From contig CBDAPN010000032.1 in NCBI GenBank assembly GCA_965198415.1, positions 992,001 to 1,056,000 of the forward strand: a stretch of DNA of 64,000 bases. The letters are read 5' to 3'. Numbering within the stretch: the first letter of the stretch is position 1; the number at the start of each line of letters is the position of its first letter. The stretch comes from Endozoicomonas sp965198415. Lineage in GTDB: Bacteria; Pseudomonadota; Gammaproteobacteria; Pseudomonadales; Endozoicomonadaceae. A program made the position numbers and the translations under genes. Below, piece by piece: positions 35,340-45,398 of the stretch. The notes below the pieces were generated by a model that saw only the letters and a list, made by a program, of their open reading frames with translations, did not search any database and was not told the origin of the DNA.

Positions 35340-37469
35340 TTATTGTGCCGTCGCAGCCTGCTGCTCTTTAATACGAGCAACTTCTTTAAGGCTTAGCTTG
35401 ATGCGACCACGGTTATCAAGATCCATCACAACCACTTCCACCTTTTGCCCCATCTTGACGTAGTCGCCCACGTTCTCAACACGGTGATCAGCAATTTGGG
35501 AGATGTGCACCAGTCCATCCTGCCCGGGCAGAATGTTTACGAAAGCGCCAAACTCAACAATGCGAGTTACCGTACCGAGGTAGATCTTACCGATTTCAGC
35601 CTCAGCAGTAACGCCGTAAACACGATCATAGGCGGCCTGGCAAGCTTCACGGGTTTCACCGTAAATTTTTACTGTGCCGTCATCGCCGATATCTACAGAG
35701 GCGCCGGTGTCTTCACAGATGGAGCGGATGGTTGCACCACCTTTGCCGATTACATCACGAATTTTGTCCTGATCGATTTTCAGGCTCATGGTCATCGGAG
35801 CATTCGGTGATAACTCACTGCGAGAGGTGTGAATAACCTTGTTCATTTCAGAGAGAATATGCAGTCGAGCCTGCAGAGCCTGCTCCAGAGCAATGTCCAT
35901 AATCTCTTCAGTGATACCCGCGATTTTGATGTCCATCTGCAACGCTGTCACACCGTGGGAGGTTCCGGCCACTTTAAAGTCCATATCGCCCAGGTGATCT
36001 TCATCGCCGAGAATATCGGTTAGAACGGCAAATTTGTCGCCTTCTTTTACCAGCCCCATGGCGATACCGGCCACCGGAGCCTTTAGAGGTACACCGGCAT
36101 CCATAAGTGCCAAAGAGGAGCCGCAGACCGATGCCATTGAGCTTGACCCGTTAGATTCAGTGATTTCAGAAACCACACGAACGGTGTACGGGAACTCATC
36201 TTCATTGGGCAGAACCGCCTGAATACCACGACGGGCAAGACGACCATGACCAATCTCACGACGCCCCGGAGGCCCCATGCGACCACATTCGCCCACTGAG
36301 AATGGCGGGAAGTTGTAGTGCAGCATGAATGGGTCGCGGGACTCACCTTCGAGCGCATCAACAAACTGTGCATCACGTGCAGTTCCAAGCGTGGTGGTCA
36401 CCACCGCCTGAGTTTCACCCCGGGTGAACAGCGCAGAACCGTGGGTCTTTTTCAGCAGACCCACTTCAACATTGATCGGGCGAACGGTTTTGCTGTCACG
36501 GCCATCAATTCGGGGTTGACCGTTGATGATGTTGCCACGGACAACGGATTTTTCCAGTTTGCCCAAATAAGCCATCACGTCTTCAACGCTGAACTTGCCT
36601 TCGCCTTCACCGACCAGCAATTCTTCCGCCTCAGCGCGCAGCGCTGAGAGGGTATCATTGCGCTCCTGCTTAACCGTTACCTGATAAGCGTCACGGATTT
36701 TCTGTTCAAATGCAGCCGCTACCGCCTCTTTAACCGCCGTATTTTCAGGCTCTGGCTGCCAATCCCAAACCGGTTTAGCCACCTCAGCAGCAAATGCCTC
36801 AATGGCGGCAATGACGGGCTGATACTCTTGTTGGGCAAACAGCACTGCACCAAGCATTTCATCTTCGGTCAGCTCTTGGGCTTCAGACTCAACCATCAGT
36901 ACGGCATCACGGGTGCCGGCAACCACCATATCCAGCTCGGACCTTTTCATCTGCTCAAAGGATGGGTTGAGGATATAACCGTCTTCTTCTATGAAACCAA
37001 CGCGGGCAGCGCCCACAGGCCCGGCAAAGGGAATGCCGGAAATAGCCAGCGCAGCGGAGGTTGCAATCATGCCCAGGACGTCGGGGTCATTTTTTTTGTC
37101 CACAGAAACAACCGTTACGATAACCTGCACTTCGTTCATGAAGCCTTTGGGAAACAACGGGCGAATAGGGCGGTCAATCAAGCGAGAAGTCAGCGTCTCT
37201 TTTTCACTGGCTTTACCCTCACGCTTGAGAAAACCGCCGGGAATTTTGCCTGCAGCGTAAACCTTCTCTTGGTAGTGAACCGACAGCGGGAAGAAGTCCT
37301 GACCTGCACGGGCACTTTTGGCGCCAACCACTGTTGCCAGTACCTGCAAGTTACCCATCGTAGCCAGAACGGCACCGGAGGCCTGACGGGCGATACGCCC
37401 GGTTTCCAGAGTTACGGTCTTTGAACCAAGCTGGAAAGATTTTTCAAATGCTTTTGGAGCAATACTCAC
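35340..37469 (-). CDS. pnp: Polyribonucleotide nucleotidyltransferase (PNPase)
   Basis: A 709-aa phosphorolytic 3'-5' exoribonuclease, a core RNA-degradosome enzyme. Two RNase PH domains frame a helical linker; the second carries RMGPPGRREIGHGRLA and the SNGSSSMASVCGSSLALMDAG core. A KH domain (IGKGGATIRSICEDTGASVDI) and an S1 domain (GTVTRIVEFGAFVNILPGQDGLVHISQIA) follow. The start is GTG, with AGGA about 10 bases upstream. It is downstream of rpsO, as in E. coli. Confidence 0.97.
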   Translation of the reverse strand: MSIAPKAFEKSFQLGSKTVTLETGRIARQASGAVLATMGNLQVLATVVGAKSARAGQDFFPLSVHYQEKVYAAGKIPGGFLKREGKASEKETLTSRLIDRPIRPLFPKGFMNEVQVIVTVVSVDKKNDPDVLGMIATSAALAISGIPFAGPVGAARVGFIEEDGYILNPSFEQMKRSELDMVVAGTRDAVLMVESEAQELTEDEMLGAVLFAQQEYQPVIAAIEAFAAEVAKPVWDWQPEPENTAVKEAVAAAFEQKIRDAYQVTVKQERNDTLSALRAEAEELLVGEGEGKFSVEDVMAYLGKLEKSVVRGNIINGQPRIDGRDSKTVRPINVEVGLLKKTHGSALFTRGETQAVVTTTLGTARDAQFVDALEGESRDPFMLHYNFPPFSVGECGRMGPPGRREIGHGRLARRGIQAVLPNEDEFPYTVRVVSEITESNGSSSMASVCGSSLALMDAGVPLKAPVAGIAMGLVKEGDKFAVLTDILGDEDHLGDMDFKVAGTSHGVTALQMDIKIAGITEEIMDIALEQALQARLHILSEMNKVIHTSRSELSPNAPMTMSLKIDQDKIRDVIGKGGATIRSICEDTGASVDIGDDGTVKIYGETREACQAAYDRVYGVTAEAEIGKIYLGTVTRIVEFGAFVNILPGQDGLVHISQIADHRVENVGDYVKMGQKVEVVVMDLDNRGRIKLSLKEVARIKEQQAATAQ

Positions 37470-37675
37470 TTTATTTTCCTTTATTACCTAACTATATTGC
37501 CCTCACCCGCATCGTCGTAGAGATGGATGCAATTCACAAACCTCCAAAAAAGAAGCCTCTGAATTGCACCCGACAGAGCGCAGGAATGGGCAGGTCTTGT
37601 CTAACTAATCAAGACTACCAAAGGATAGTCGCTTAGGCGCTTTTAATCAGCACCAAAATTTTATCTACAAATAGC

Positions 37676-37712
37676 AAAACACCGCCAGCCACAATAACTG
37701 CAGCTAGCGGTG
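37676..37712 (-). terminator. Hairpin between rpsO and pnp
   Basis: On the minus strand CACCGCTAGC, 13 bases, GCTGGCGGTG (one G-T pair) is followed by TTTT. It lies about 50 bases after the rpsO stop. By analogy with E. coli, the rpsO-pnp gap carries a leaky terminator, with an RNase III site further on. Confidence 0.75.
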
Positions 37713-37760
37713 CCTTGACTGAGGGAAACCAAGCCCCCCTCTTAAAAACGCATCAAGCTA

Positions 37761-38030
37761 TTAGCGACGCAGACCCAGACGCTGGATCAAAGAGCGATAG
37801 CGCTCAACATCTTTACGCTTCAGGTAGTCCAGCAGGTTACGACGTTGGTTTACCATGCGAATCAGTCCACGACGGGAGTGGTGATCCTTGTGGTTTGCTT
37901 TGAAGTGTCCTTGCAGACCTTCAATATTGGCGGTCAGCAGAGCAACCTGAACCTCAGGTGAACCTGTATCGCCTTCAGAGCGTGCGAATTCTTTGAGGAT
38001 TTCAACTTTTTTTTCAGCAGTCAAAGCCAT
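37761..38030 (-). CDS. rpsO: 30S ribosomal protein S15
   Basis: An 89-aa protein, primary binder of 16S rRNA in the platform. It has the conserved GDTGSPEVQVALLTANI, HFKANHKDHHSRRGL and MVNQRRNLLDYLK segments and the usual length. It is followed by a hairpin and pnp. Confidence 0.98.
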   Translation of the reverse strand: MALTAEKKVEILKEFARSEGDTGSPEVQVALLTANIEGLQGHFKANHKDHHSRRGLIRMVNQRRNLLDYLKRKDVERYRSLIQRLGLRR

Positions 38031-38377
38031 TGTTTAAACTCCAGATAACATGCACTTCAGAAAACCGGCATGACCGCGCATATTTACAGCCAGCCTTTTT
38101 ACCAAGCGCAGAATTGTATCACCATGTTATGGTTACGTCCAAAATAAGTTTCCGATGCCGTTTTTTGCGCTAAACACCTTTTGCGCTCTCAAGATTTTCC
38201 TTAAACAGCTCAGCCCAATTGGAGTTCTTATTGCCCTATTTTTACAAGGTTATTTAGGTGACATTGCGAAGATTGCCTGGGCACATGCAAAGCAATAACT
38301 GATAAAACCATAGTGCAGAAAAAATCTATTTGCAGACACAAAAAAAGCACCTTTTGGTGCTTTTTTTATATTGACGA
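38031..38377. other. Region between rpoD terminator and rpsO
   Basis: About 350 bases. It should include the rpsO promoter and leader (38031 upward, minus strand) and ends in the rpoD terminator at 38341-38367. No other gene or RNA is recognised. Confidence 0.4.
38341..38367 (-). terminator. Rho-independent terminator of rpoD operon
   Basis: AAAGCACC-TTTT-GGTGCTTT with A/T runs on both sides, 11 bases after the rpoD stop. It could function in both directions. Confidence 0.88.
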
Positions 38378-40195
38378 TTACTCATCCAGAAAGCTGCGCA
38401 AGTGATCTGAACGCGTTGGGTGGCGCAGCTTTCTCAGTGCTTTGGCCTCAATCTGGCGGATACGCTCCCGGGTAACGTCGAACTGTTTGCCCACCTCTTC
38501 CAGCGTGTGGTCGGTGTTCATGTCGATACCAAAGCGCATACGCAGAACCTTAGCTTCTCGCGCAGTGAGTCCTGCCAGTACGGATCGGGTGGACTCCCTC
38601 AGACCGGAGCCGGTGGCACGGTCGATGGGGGACTGCATAGCGGCGTCTTCAATGAAGTCACCGAGGTGAGAGTCTTCATCGTCGCCAATGGGCGTCTCCA
38701 TTGAGATGGGCTCTTTGGAGATTTTCAGCACCTTGCGGATTTTATCTTCCGGCATCTCCATGCGCACCGCCAACTCTTCCGGGGTTGGCTCACGACCCAT
38801 CTCCTGCAGCATTTGCCGGGAAATCCGGTTCAGCTTGTTGATGGTTTCAATCATGTGCACCGGAATGCGGATGGTGCGCGCCTGATCCGCAATGGAGCGA
38901 GTAATCGCCTGACGAATCCACCAAGTGGCATAGGTCGAGAACTTATAGCCACGGCGGTATTCAAATTTATCCACCGCCTTCATCAGACCGATGTTGCCTT
39001 CCTGAATAAGATCAAGAAATTGCAACCCACGATTGGTGTACTTCTTGGCGATAGAAATAACCAGACGCAGGTTGGCTTCAACCATCTCTTTTTTCGCGCG
39101 GCGAGCCCGGGCTTCGCCAAGAGACATTTTGCGATTAATGTCTTTAATCTGCGTCAGGGTGAGGCCAAACTCTTTTTCAATACTGGCCAGTTTTTTCTGG
39201 GCGCGAACAATGTCTTCCTGAAATTTTTGCAGGGCTTCGATATAGCCACCGCTGCCGGCAAGCTCATCAACCCAGGCAAGATTGGTCTCGTTGCCCGGAA
39301 ATACTTTCAGGAAAACCTTGCGCGGCATTTTGGATTTACGGACACAAAGCTGCATAATGGAACGCTCGCTGTCTCGAATACGCTCAACAGAGTAGCGGAT
39401 ACGATATACCAGCATTTCAAAGATGCGTGGTACCAGCTTCAGTGGCATGAAGGCGCTGGCGAGTTCACTCAGTGCATCCTGACTGTTTTCACGACCCTGT
39501 TTGGTAATCGCGTCGTCAGCGTTTTGCAGAGCATTACGCAACAGATCAAAGCGCTCTTTAGCCTCTTCAGGGTCCAGACCGCTTTCAGCCTCATCTTCTT
39601 CGGTGTCTTCGCCACTTTCGTCGTTGAGATCTTCTTCGATCTTGTTGACGGTTTCTACAGGCGGTGCGATTGCACCGTCATCATCCGGGTCGATGTAACC
39701 GCTGATGATGTCGGTCAGGCGACCCTCTTCTTCAGTGAGACGATCATACTCGCCCAGAACGATTTGTGCAGAGCCGGGGAATTGGGCCAGAGCCGACATG
39801 ACTTCACGCCAGCCTTCTTCTATGCGCTTGGCAATCTGGATTTCACCTTCACGGGTGAGAAGCTCAACCGTACCCATTTCACGCATATACATACGTACCG
39901 GATCGGTAGTCCGACCAGCTTCTTGTTCCACGGCAGCGAGTGCGGCGGCAGCTTCTTCGGCAGCCGCTTCATCGGTATCAGCTTCTGCCATGAGCAGGGT
40001 GTCAGCATCGGGAGCGGTCTCGTAGACGCTGATACCCATGTCATTGATCATGCGGATAATATCTTCCACCTGATCGGGGTCGGAGATATCTTCCGGAAGA
40101 TGGTCATTGACCTCCGCGTAAGTCAGGTACCCCTGCTCCTTACCACGGGCGATAAGCTCTTTTAATCTGGATTGTTGTTGCGAATTAGCTGACAT
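38378..40195 (-). CDS. rpoD: RNA polymerase primary sigma factor (sigma-70)
   Basis: A 605-aa housekeeping sigma factor. Region 1.1 is at about residues 1-80. Region 1.2 (DPVRMYMREMG) precedes a long acidic non-conserved region with EDLNDESGEDTEEDEAES. Regions 2.1-2.4 include LIQEGNIGLMKAVDKFEYRR and FSTYATWWIRQAI. Region 3 follows, and region 4.2 has the helix-turn-helix TLEEVGKQFDVTRERIRQIE. It is the last gene of the rpsU-yqeY-dnaG-rpoD unit. The acidic insert has normal gammaproteobacterial size. Confidence 0.98.
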   Translation of the reverse strand: MSANSQQQSRLKELIARGKEQGYLTYAEVNDHLPEDISDPDQVEDIIRMINDMGISVYETAPDADTLLMAEADTDEAAAEEAAAALAAVEQEAGRTTDPVRMYMREMGTVELLTREGEIQIAKRIEEGWREVMSALAQFPGSAQIVLGEYDRLTEEEGRLTDIISGYIDPDDDGAIAPPVETVNKIEEDLNDESGEDTEEDEAESGLDPEEAKERFDLLRNALQNADDAITKQGRENSQDALSELASAFMPLKLVPRIFEMLVYRIRYSVERIRDSERSIMQLCVRKSKMPRKVFLKVFPGNETNLAWVDELAGSGGYIEALQKFQEDIVRAQKKLASIEKEFGLTLTQIKDINRKMSLGEARARRAKKEMVEANLRLVISIAKKYTNRGLQFLDLIQEGNIGLMKAVDKFEYRRGYKFSTYATWWIRQAITRSIADQARTIRIPVHMIETINKLNRISRQMLQEMGREPTPEELAVRMEMPEDKIRKVLKISKEPISMETPIGDDEDSHLGDFIEDAAMQSPIDRATGSGLRESTRSVLAGLTAREAKVLRMRFGIDMNTDHTLEEVGKQFDVTRERIRQIEAKALRKLRHPTRSDHLRSFLDE

Positions 40196-40448
40196 ATCAA
40201 CCCTTTAACAGCGGATATTGACGAACCGGACAAAAAAACGTAAGCAGGCAATTATAGCTCATAAATTGAGTAAAGTACCACAGGGTAACTGCCCGATTTA
40301 ATTGGACGAGGCACCGGAATGCATTCCATGACGCGGGTTACCTTTCCTTGGAGTTTAAAGACCGGGTTTGAATTAGAGGTGTGGCCAATAATGCAGTTCC
40401 ACGGGACATAATGAGACTCAAGTATACCTAATATTTTTTTTAGTGCAG

Positions 40449-42383
40449 TTATTTTTTTTTAGTATCGCTCATAGGTTTGTTATTTTCGACGGAATTCACT
40501 CCAAGCTTCTGCTGCCGGAACTGCTCCTGAAGCTCTTGAAACTGTCTTCTAATGTTGTCATCGAGCTGCCCCGGCTTCTTGTTTTGCATGTTAAGCAGAA
40601 AGTTTTTATAGCGATCCTGATGCTGCTTCAAATCATTTTTTTTACGAATGCTGGCCAGTGTTTCTAAAAACTCATCACGGTGGGCAGTAGTGCCGTGATC
40701 CAGTGCTGCCAGTGCTTTTAGGCGCTCGCCATTGCTGGTGTCATGCCACTGGGCAATTAGCGTATGGGTTTTTAATGTTGGTTTTTTTTTCAAAACAGTG
40801 AGCAAGTCGATAAGCAATTGGTTATCACTGTCGTTTTCCAGTTCGAGGTCGTCAAACGGTTCCTTGACTTCTTGTGCAAATTCCGGATTACAAAGCAGTT
40901 GTCGTATGGCATAGCCTGAGGTTATCAGTCTGGCGACTTGTGGTTGGCCGGTAAGTATTGTTGTCGTGTGGTATTGCTGAGGCTCAGTTGGTACTTCAGG
41001 GTAATCAATATTCGGAGTATGAGCTTCAGGCTGGGGAATGTTAACGCCCCCCGCACGACCTACTGGCTCCTGATTTTGAGTGTGTTCCTGAAAATGGGCT
41101 TCCAGATAATGGGTATCTAATCCGGTGTGATCGGACAGTTTTTTCAGCATTAGCTGACGGAACAGGCCGTCTGGCAGCTTATCAATGTGCGGCTGCGCCA
41201 GCTTGGCAAGCCGGGCGCGACCATCCATGGTGGACAGGTCGAGCTCTGACTCCAGTTCCTTGAATAACAGACTGTCCAGACTGATCGCTTGACTCTGCAG
41301 TCGCTCAGTAAATTGCTCGGCGCCCTCTTTACGCACCATGCTATCGGGGTCTTCCCCTTGAGGTAGAAATAAAAAGCGAGCTTGCCGCCCATCGAGCATA
41401 CTGGGCAGAGTCGATTCCAGAGCCCGCCATGCAGCACGACGACCGGCATCATCACCATCAAAGCAAAAGATCACTTCTGGCACCACTTTAAACAGGCGCT
41501 GCATGTGGTCGGCTGTTGTGGCAGTACCGAGGGTCGCAACAGCATTGGTGATGCCCTGTTGCGCCAGAGCAACCACATCCATGTAGCCCTCGACCACCAA
41601 AATCCGGCTCAGTTTGCGGTTGGCCTGACGCGCCTCAAACAGACCGTAAAGCTCTTTACCTTTATGAAAGATGGGGGACTCTGGAGAGTTAAGGTATTTG
41701 GGTTTTTCGTCGCCCAAAACGCGTCCGCCAAAGGCGATATAGCGCCCACGGCTATCGCGGATGGGGAAGATGATCCGATCCCGAAAGCGGTCATAGATCG
41801 TACCCTTATCTTCATTTTTGACCAGCAGGCCGGTGCTGATTAGTTGCTGCTCTTTATCCCCCGAGGAATCAAGCTCTTTTTTCAGATTGTCCCAGCCAGG
41901 GGGTGCAAAGCCGATGGCAAAGTGCTGACAGGTTTGCTGATCGAGGCCACGATGCTGCAGGTAGCGGGCCGCCTTTGGTGAGTGTTCGTGCTGCTGCAGC
42001 TGGCGGCTGAAAAAGTCCACCGCACGCTCCATCAGAGTGTAAAGATTGCTGTAATCGGGGCGGCGTTGTTTGGTTTGGTCTTCTTCTCTTGGAACCTCCA
42101 GCCCCAATTGGCCGGCCAGATTCTCGATGGCTTGCACAAAGTCCAGATGGTCAAAGTCCATGAGAAAACCAAGAGCATTGCCGCTGGCACCACAGCCAAA
42201 GCAGTAGTAAAACTGTTTTTCCGGACTGACGGAAAACGAAGGGGTTTTTTCCTGATGAAAAGGGCAGCAGGCTGAGTAGTTGCGACCGGTTTTTTTCAGC
42301 TTTACCCGATGGTCGATAATGTCAACGATATCGGTTCGGCTAAGTAAGTCATCAATAAAGTATTGGGGAATCCGTCCGGCCAT
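40449..42383 (-). CDS. dnaG: DNA primase
   Basis: A 644-aa primase that makes RNA primers at the fork. An N-terminal CHC2 zinc site has Cys40, His43, Cys61 and Cys64. The Toprim domain follows, with VVEGYMDVVALAQ and FCFDGDDAGRRAAWRAL. The C-terminal helicase-binding domain begins after about residue 480 and contains a Pro/Thr/Gln-rich linker. It is preceded by yqeY and followed by rpoD. Confidence 0.97.
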   Translation of the reverse strand: MAGRIPQYFIDDLLSRTDIVDIIDHRVKLKKTGRNYSACCPFHQEKTPSFSVSPEKQFYYCFGCGASGNALGFLMDFDHLDFVQAIENLAGQLGLEVPREEDQTKQRRPDYSNLYTLMERAVDFFSRQLQQHEHSPKAARYLQHRGLDQQTCQHFAIGFAPPGWDNLKKELDSSGDKEQQLISTGLLVKNEDKGTIYDRFRDRIIFPIRDSRGRYIAFGGRVLGDEKPKYLNSPESPIFHKGKELYGLFEARQANRKLSRILVVEGYMDVVALAQQGITNAVATLGTATTADHMQRLFKVVPEVIFCFDGDDAGRRAAWRALESTLPSMLDGRQARFLFLPQGEDPDSMVRKEGAEQFTERLQSQAISLDSLLFKELESELDLSTMDGRARLAKLAQPHIDKLPDGLFRQLMLKKLSDHTGLDTHYLEAHFQEHTQNQEPVGRAGGVNIPQPEAHTPNIDYPEVPTEPQQYHTTTILTGQPQVARLITSGYAIRQLLCNPEFAQEVKEPFDDLELENDSDNQLLIDLLTVLKKKPTLKTHTLIAQWHDTSNGERLKALAALDHGTTAHRDEFLETLASIRKKNDLKQHQDRYKNFLLNMQNKKPGQLDDNIRRQFQELQEQFRQQKLGVNSVENNKPMSDTKKK

Positions 42384-42453
42384 GGTGAAGTGTTGCGCTT
42401 GAAACAGAGTAGGTGTAGAAGACCGAGGATTTTATCACCCGCAGCGGTGTGTG

Positions 42454-42903
42454 TCAGCCCAGTCGTGATTTTACCGACTTGCTAACAAATGACATGTCGG
42501 CCCGGCCTTGTACCTGAGGCTTGATGATACCCATCACTTTGCCCATGTCGGCCATGCCCGAAGCGCCGGTACTGTTGATGGCTGCATCGACTAGCTGGTT
42601 GATTTCAGCTTCAGAAAGCTGGGTGGGTAGAAAGTCGGCAAGAACGCTGAGTTCCAGCTTTTCCTGATCAGCAAGATCCGTGCGTCCGGCAGCTTCAAAC
42701 TGGGATATGGCATCGCGACGTTGCTTTACCATTTTGTCCAAAGCTGCCAGGGCACGTTGATCGTCTAATGATTTTTCATCAACCTCAATGCGCTTCAGCT
42801 CGGCAAGTGCCAAACGGATGGTGCCCAGGCGTGACTTGTCGCGATTGCGCATGGCTTGTTTCATGGCTTCAGTCAGTTGATCTCTGACGGTGCAATCACT
42901 CAT
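42454..42903 (-). CDS. yqeY: GatB/YqeY domain protein
   Basis: A 149-aa helical protein related to the C-terminal tail domain of GatB: LTEAMKQAMRNRDKSRLGTIR, EKLELSVLADFLPTQLSE, and the final DMGKVMGIIKPQVQGRADMS. It may bind tRNA; its role is not defined. Its place between rpsU and dnaG is the normal gammaproteobacterial order. Confidence 0.93.
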   Translation of the reverse strand: MSDCTVRDQLTEAMKQAMRNRDKSRLGTIRLALAELKRIEVDEKSLDDQRALAALDKMVKQRRDAISQFEAAGRTDLADQEKLELSVLADFLPTQLSEAEINQLVDAAINSTGASGMADMGKVMGIIKPQVQGRADMSFVSKSVKSRLG

Positions 42904-42971
42904 GTTACGTTCCTTTTATAGACAATGCCTGAGGTTAAATCATTGGATACAATAACCGTAAGGTCACAGTA

Positions 42972-43187
42972 TCAATACAGACGTTCACGACGACGCTGCT
43001 CGCGCTGCAGTTTTTTAAGATGACGTTTAACAGCAGCAGCGGCCTTGCGCTTGCGAACGGTGGTTGGCTTTTCGTAGTGCTCACGACGACGAACTTCAGC
43101 CAGAATACCAGCTTTCTCACAAGAGCGCTTAAAGCGGCGCAGTGCTACGTCAAACGGTTCATTCTCTTTAACTTTAACAGCAGGCAT
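42972..43187 (-). CDS. rpsU: 30S ribosomal protein S21
   Basis: A 71-aa basic protein (MPAVKVKENEPFDVALRRF, then the Arg/Lys-rich tail ending RRRERLY). It is first gene of the macromolecular-synthesis operon and is divergent from tsaD, as in E. coli. An AAGGAAGG-like ribosome site precedes the ATG. Confidence 0.97.
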   Translation of the reverse strand: MPAVKVKENEPFDVALRRFKRSCEKAGILAEVRRREHYEKPTTVRKRKAAAAVKRHLKKLQREQRRRERLY

Positions 43188-43495
43188 GCAGAGATCACCT
43201 TCCTTTTATTAACAAGTTAAGCCATGAATTTACACAACCGGCGGTGTTAGTGTCGGCTATACAGTCCATGGCTGAAATACAGCCAATGCTGCGCGGATAC
43301 GATAAGTTGCCAACCGCTTCACCCTGCATGAAAGCCAGGCTTTCTATACAGGCAGAGCGTGAGAATACTCAGGCAAAAAACTCGCATATTTTCAAGGGCG
43401 CGAATTTTAAAGGTTATTCAGCACAAATGCAAAAAACGCTAGCTTGTCGTATGATGCTTTCCACTTTTGCCCTATTTCCGCCACAGGTTTGTTAG
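43188..43495. other. Divergent promoter region rpsU/tsaD
   Basis: About 308 bases that must carry both promoters. An 83-codon frame (43244-43495) abuts tsaD but has no recognisable protein; not called. I find no LexA-like box. Confidence 0.4.
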
Positions 43496-44527
43496 ATGAT
43501 TGTCCTCGGGATAGAAACCTCCTGCGATGAGACCGGCATCGCCCTTTATGACAGTAAAAAAGGACTGCTAGGTGATGCCCTGTTCAGCCAAATTGAAATG
43601 CACGTTGATTACGGCGGTGTAGTGCCTGAACTGGCATCAAGAGACCACATTCAGCGTGTACTGCCCTTAATTAACGAAACTCTGCAACAGGCAGGTATCG
43701 ACAAACATCAGATCCGGGCCATCGCCTACACCCGCGGCCCGGGTTTAGTGGGGGCGTTGATGGTGGGTGCCTGCATCGGCAAAGCGCTGGCCTGGGCCTT
43801 GGGCATTCCATCCATTGGTGTGCATCACATGGAGGGTCACTTGCTGGCACCGATGCTCGAAGAGGCTCCGGTAGCGTTCCCGTTTGTAGCACTGCTGGTT
43901 TCCGGCGGTCACACCCAGTTGGTGCAGGTGGACGGCATTGGTCACTATCGCCTGCTTGGCGAGTCGGTGGATGATGCCGCCGGCGAAGCGTTTGATAAAG
44001 TTGCCGCCATGCTCGGTCTCAGCTACCCGGGTGGCCCAGCCATTGCCCGGCTAGCGCAGCAGGGGCAGGAAGGGCGTTTTCGCTTTCCGCGCCCGATGAC
44101 CGACCGCCCGGGTCTCGACTTCAGTTTTAGCGGCTTAAAAACCTTCACGCTCAACACGGTGGCCAAGTGTCGAGCGGGCGGCGAGCTAACGGAGCAAGAC
44201 CGGGCGGATATTGCCCGTGCGTTTGAAGAGGCGGTGGTGGCGACACTGACGATCAAATGTCGCCGGGCTTTGCAGCAAAGTGGCATGAAGCAGCTGATTA
44301 TTGCCGGTGGTGTCAGTGCCAATAAGTCGCTGCGGGCAGCGTTGCAAGCCATGGTTAAAAAAGAGGGCGCACAACTGCGCTATGCCCGGCCAGAGTTTTG
44401 CACCGACAATGGGGCGATGATTGCCTACGCAGGCTGCCAGCGGTTACTCGCAGGACAGCACGACGGAGTCGAAGTAGTGCCCATACCTCGCTGGCCAATG
44501 GAACAACTAGAGCCAGTACAAGCCTGA
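43496..44527 (+). CDS. tsaD: tRNA N6-adenosine threonylcarbamoyltransferase
   Basis: A 343-aa ASKHA-fold protein that transfers threonylcarbamoyl to A37 of ANN-decoding tRNAs with TsaB and TsaE. It starts MIVLGIETSCDETG, has the metal ligand motif HHMEGH, TRGPGLVGALMVG, LVSGGHTQLV and the late GGVSANKSLR. Normal length. It is first of a tsaD-folB-folK run. Confidence 0.97.
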   Translation: MIVLGIETSCDETGIALYDSKKGLLGDALFSQIEMHVDYGGVVPELASRDHIQRVLPLINETLQQAGIDKHQIRAIAYTRGPGLVGALMVGACIGKALAWALGIPSIGVHHMEGHLLAPMLEEAPVAFPFVALLVSGGHTQLVQVDGIGHYRLLGESVDDAAGEAFDKVAAMLGLSYPGGPAIARLAQQGQEGRFRFPRPMTDRPGLDFSFSGLKTFTLNTVAKCRAGGELTEQDRADIARAFEEAVVATLTIKCRRALQQSGMKQLIIAGGVSANKSLRAALQAMVKKEGAQLRYARPEFCTDNGAMIAYAGCQRLLAGQHDGVEVVPIPRWPMEQLEPVQA

Positions 44528-44591
44528 ACTGGCAAGTATCATTCTCCTGACAACGCTTGCTACCCCATTGATAAGAAGTGAGTTGAGCCCC

Positions 44592-44966
44592 ATGGATAAA
44601 GTCCGCATTGAGTCCATCAAAACCAGTGCCATCATTGGTGTTTATGAATATGAACACCATGAGGCACAACCGCTGATTCTTGACCTTGAACTGACCACCG
44701 ATTTTACCCCCGCATTTGCCAGCGACGACTTACAAGACGCCCTCGATTACGACGCCATTACCCAGCGGGTGCGGGCATTTTGTGAATCTTCCCGCTACCA
44801 ACTGCTGGAAGCGCTGGCTGGGGGAGTCATTACCTTACTGATGACGCATTACCCGCTGGAAAAAGTAGCCCTGACCATCCGTAAGCCCAAAGCGCTGGAA
44901 AACGCCATGGCCTCTGTCTGGTGTGAACGAACCAGAGCGCAGGTTCTGGCTGCTGACATGACATAA
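44592..44966 (+). CDS. folB: Dihydroneopterin aldolase
   Basis: A 124-aa protein of the folate pathway, making 6-hydroxymethyl-dihydropterin. It has the substrate Glu segment IIGVYEYEHHEAQPL, DALDYDAITQRVRAF, and the catalytic Lys in LTIRKPKAL. The ATG at 44592 starts the conserved MDKVRIESIK; the frame opens upstream at a TTG (44568) that has no better ribosome site. It sits between tsaD and folK. Confidence 0.92.
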   Translation: MDKVRIESIKTSAIIGVYEYEHHEAQPLILDLELTTDFTPAFASDDLQDALDYDAITQRVRAFCESSRYQLLEALAGGVITLLMTHYPLEKVALTIRKPKALENAMASVWCERTRAQVLAADMT

Positions 44967-45005
44967 ATAAAGACGTGTGCACAAATAAAACAGGAATAAA
45001 AGTCT

Positions 45006-45398
45006 GTGACATTTTACGTTCTGGGCATTGGTTCCAATAAAAATGCAGAGTCCCAATGTCGGCAAATGGTCGCTGCCATCAATGCCGCTTTTGGTCCGCT
45101 CATCGTCAGTGAGTTGGTAGTGACTCAGGCCGTTGGGGTCAATGCGCCGGATTATGTGAATGGTGTTATTGGCTTTGAGTCAAACATCGACGCTAAACGC
45201 TTGAAGCAATGGTGCAAGTTACTGGAAGAGCAGCTTGGTAGAGATCGGGGGCAACGTCTTTGTGCTGCGGATATCGACCTATTAATCAGCTGTGAGAGCA
45301 GCGATCTCTACTCTCAAGAGGAGCTGATAGAACAAATTAACGAGCCATGGTTCCAACCTTTGGCTGCTCAGGTGCTATCAGCTTCGCTGTCAGAGTAA
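45006..45398 (+). CDS. folK: 2-amino-4-hydroxy-6-hydroxymethyldihydropteridine pyrophosphokinase-like
   Basis: A 130-aa HPPK-family protein that would pyrophosphorylate hydroxymethyl-dihydropterin, the step after FolB. It starts YVLGIGSNKN and has LEEQLGRDRG followed by CAADIDLLI, the ATP/metal-binding core. It is about 30 residues shorter than E. coli HPPK (159). The start is GTG, with a poorly placed AGGA, so the exact start is less sure. Its 3' end overlaps lrgB (convergent) by 9 bases. Confidence 0.85.
   Translation: MTFYVLGIGSNKNAESQCRQMVAAINAAFGPLIVSELVVTQAVGVNAPDYVNGVIGFESNIDAKRLKQWCKLLEEQLGRDRGQRLCAADIDLLISCESSDLYSQEELIEQINEPWFQPLAAQVLSASLSE

Noticed and set aside
36828..37424. 198-codon ORF antisense to pnp
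   Set aside because: Shadow of a strongly conserved coding gene.
38813..40165. 450-codon ORF antisense to rpoD
   Set aside because: It is a shadow of the codon bias of rpoD on the other strand; no ribosome site and no known family.
43244..43495. 83-codon ORF abutting tsaD
   Set aside because: It lies in the divergent promoter region; no family and no ribosome site.
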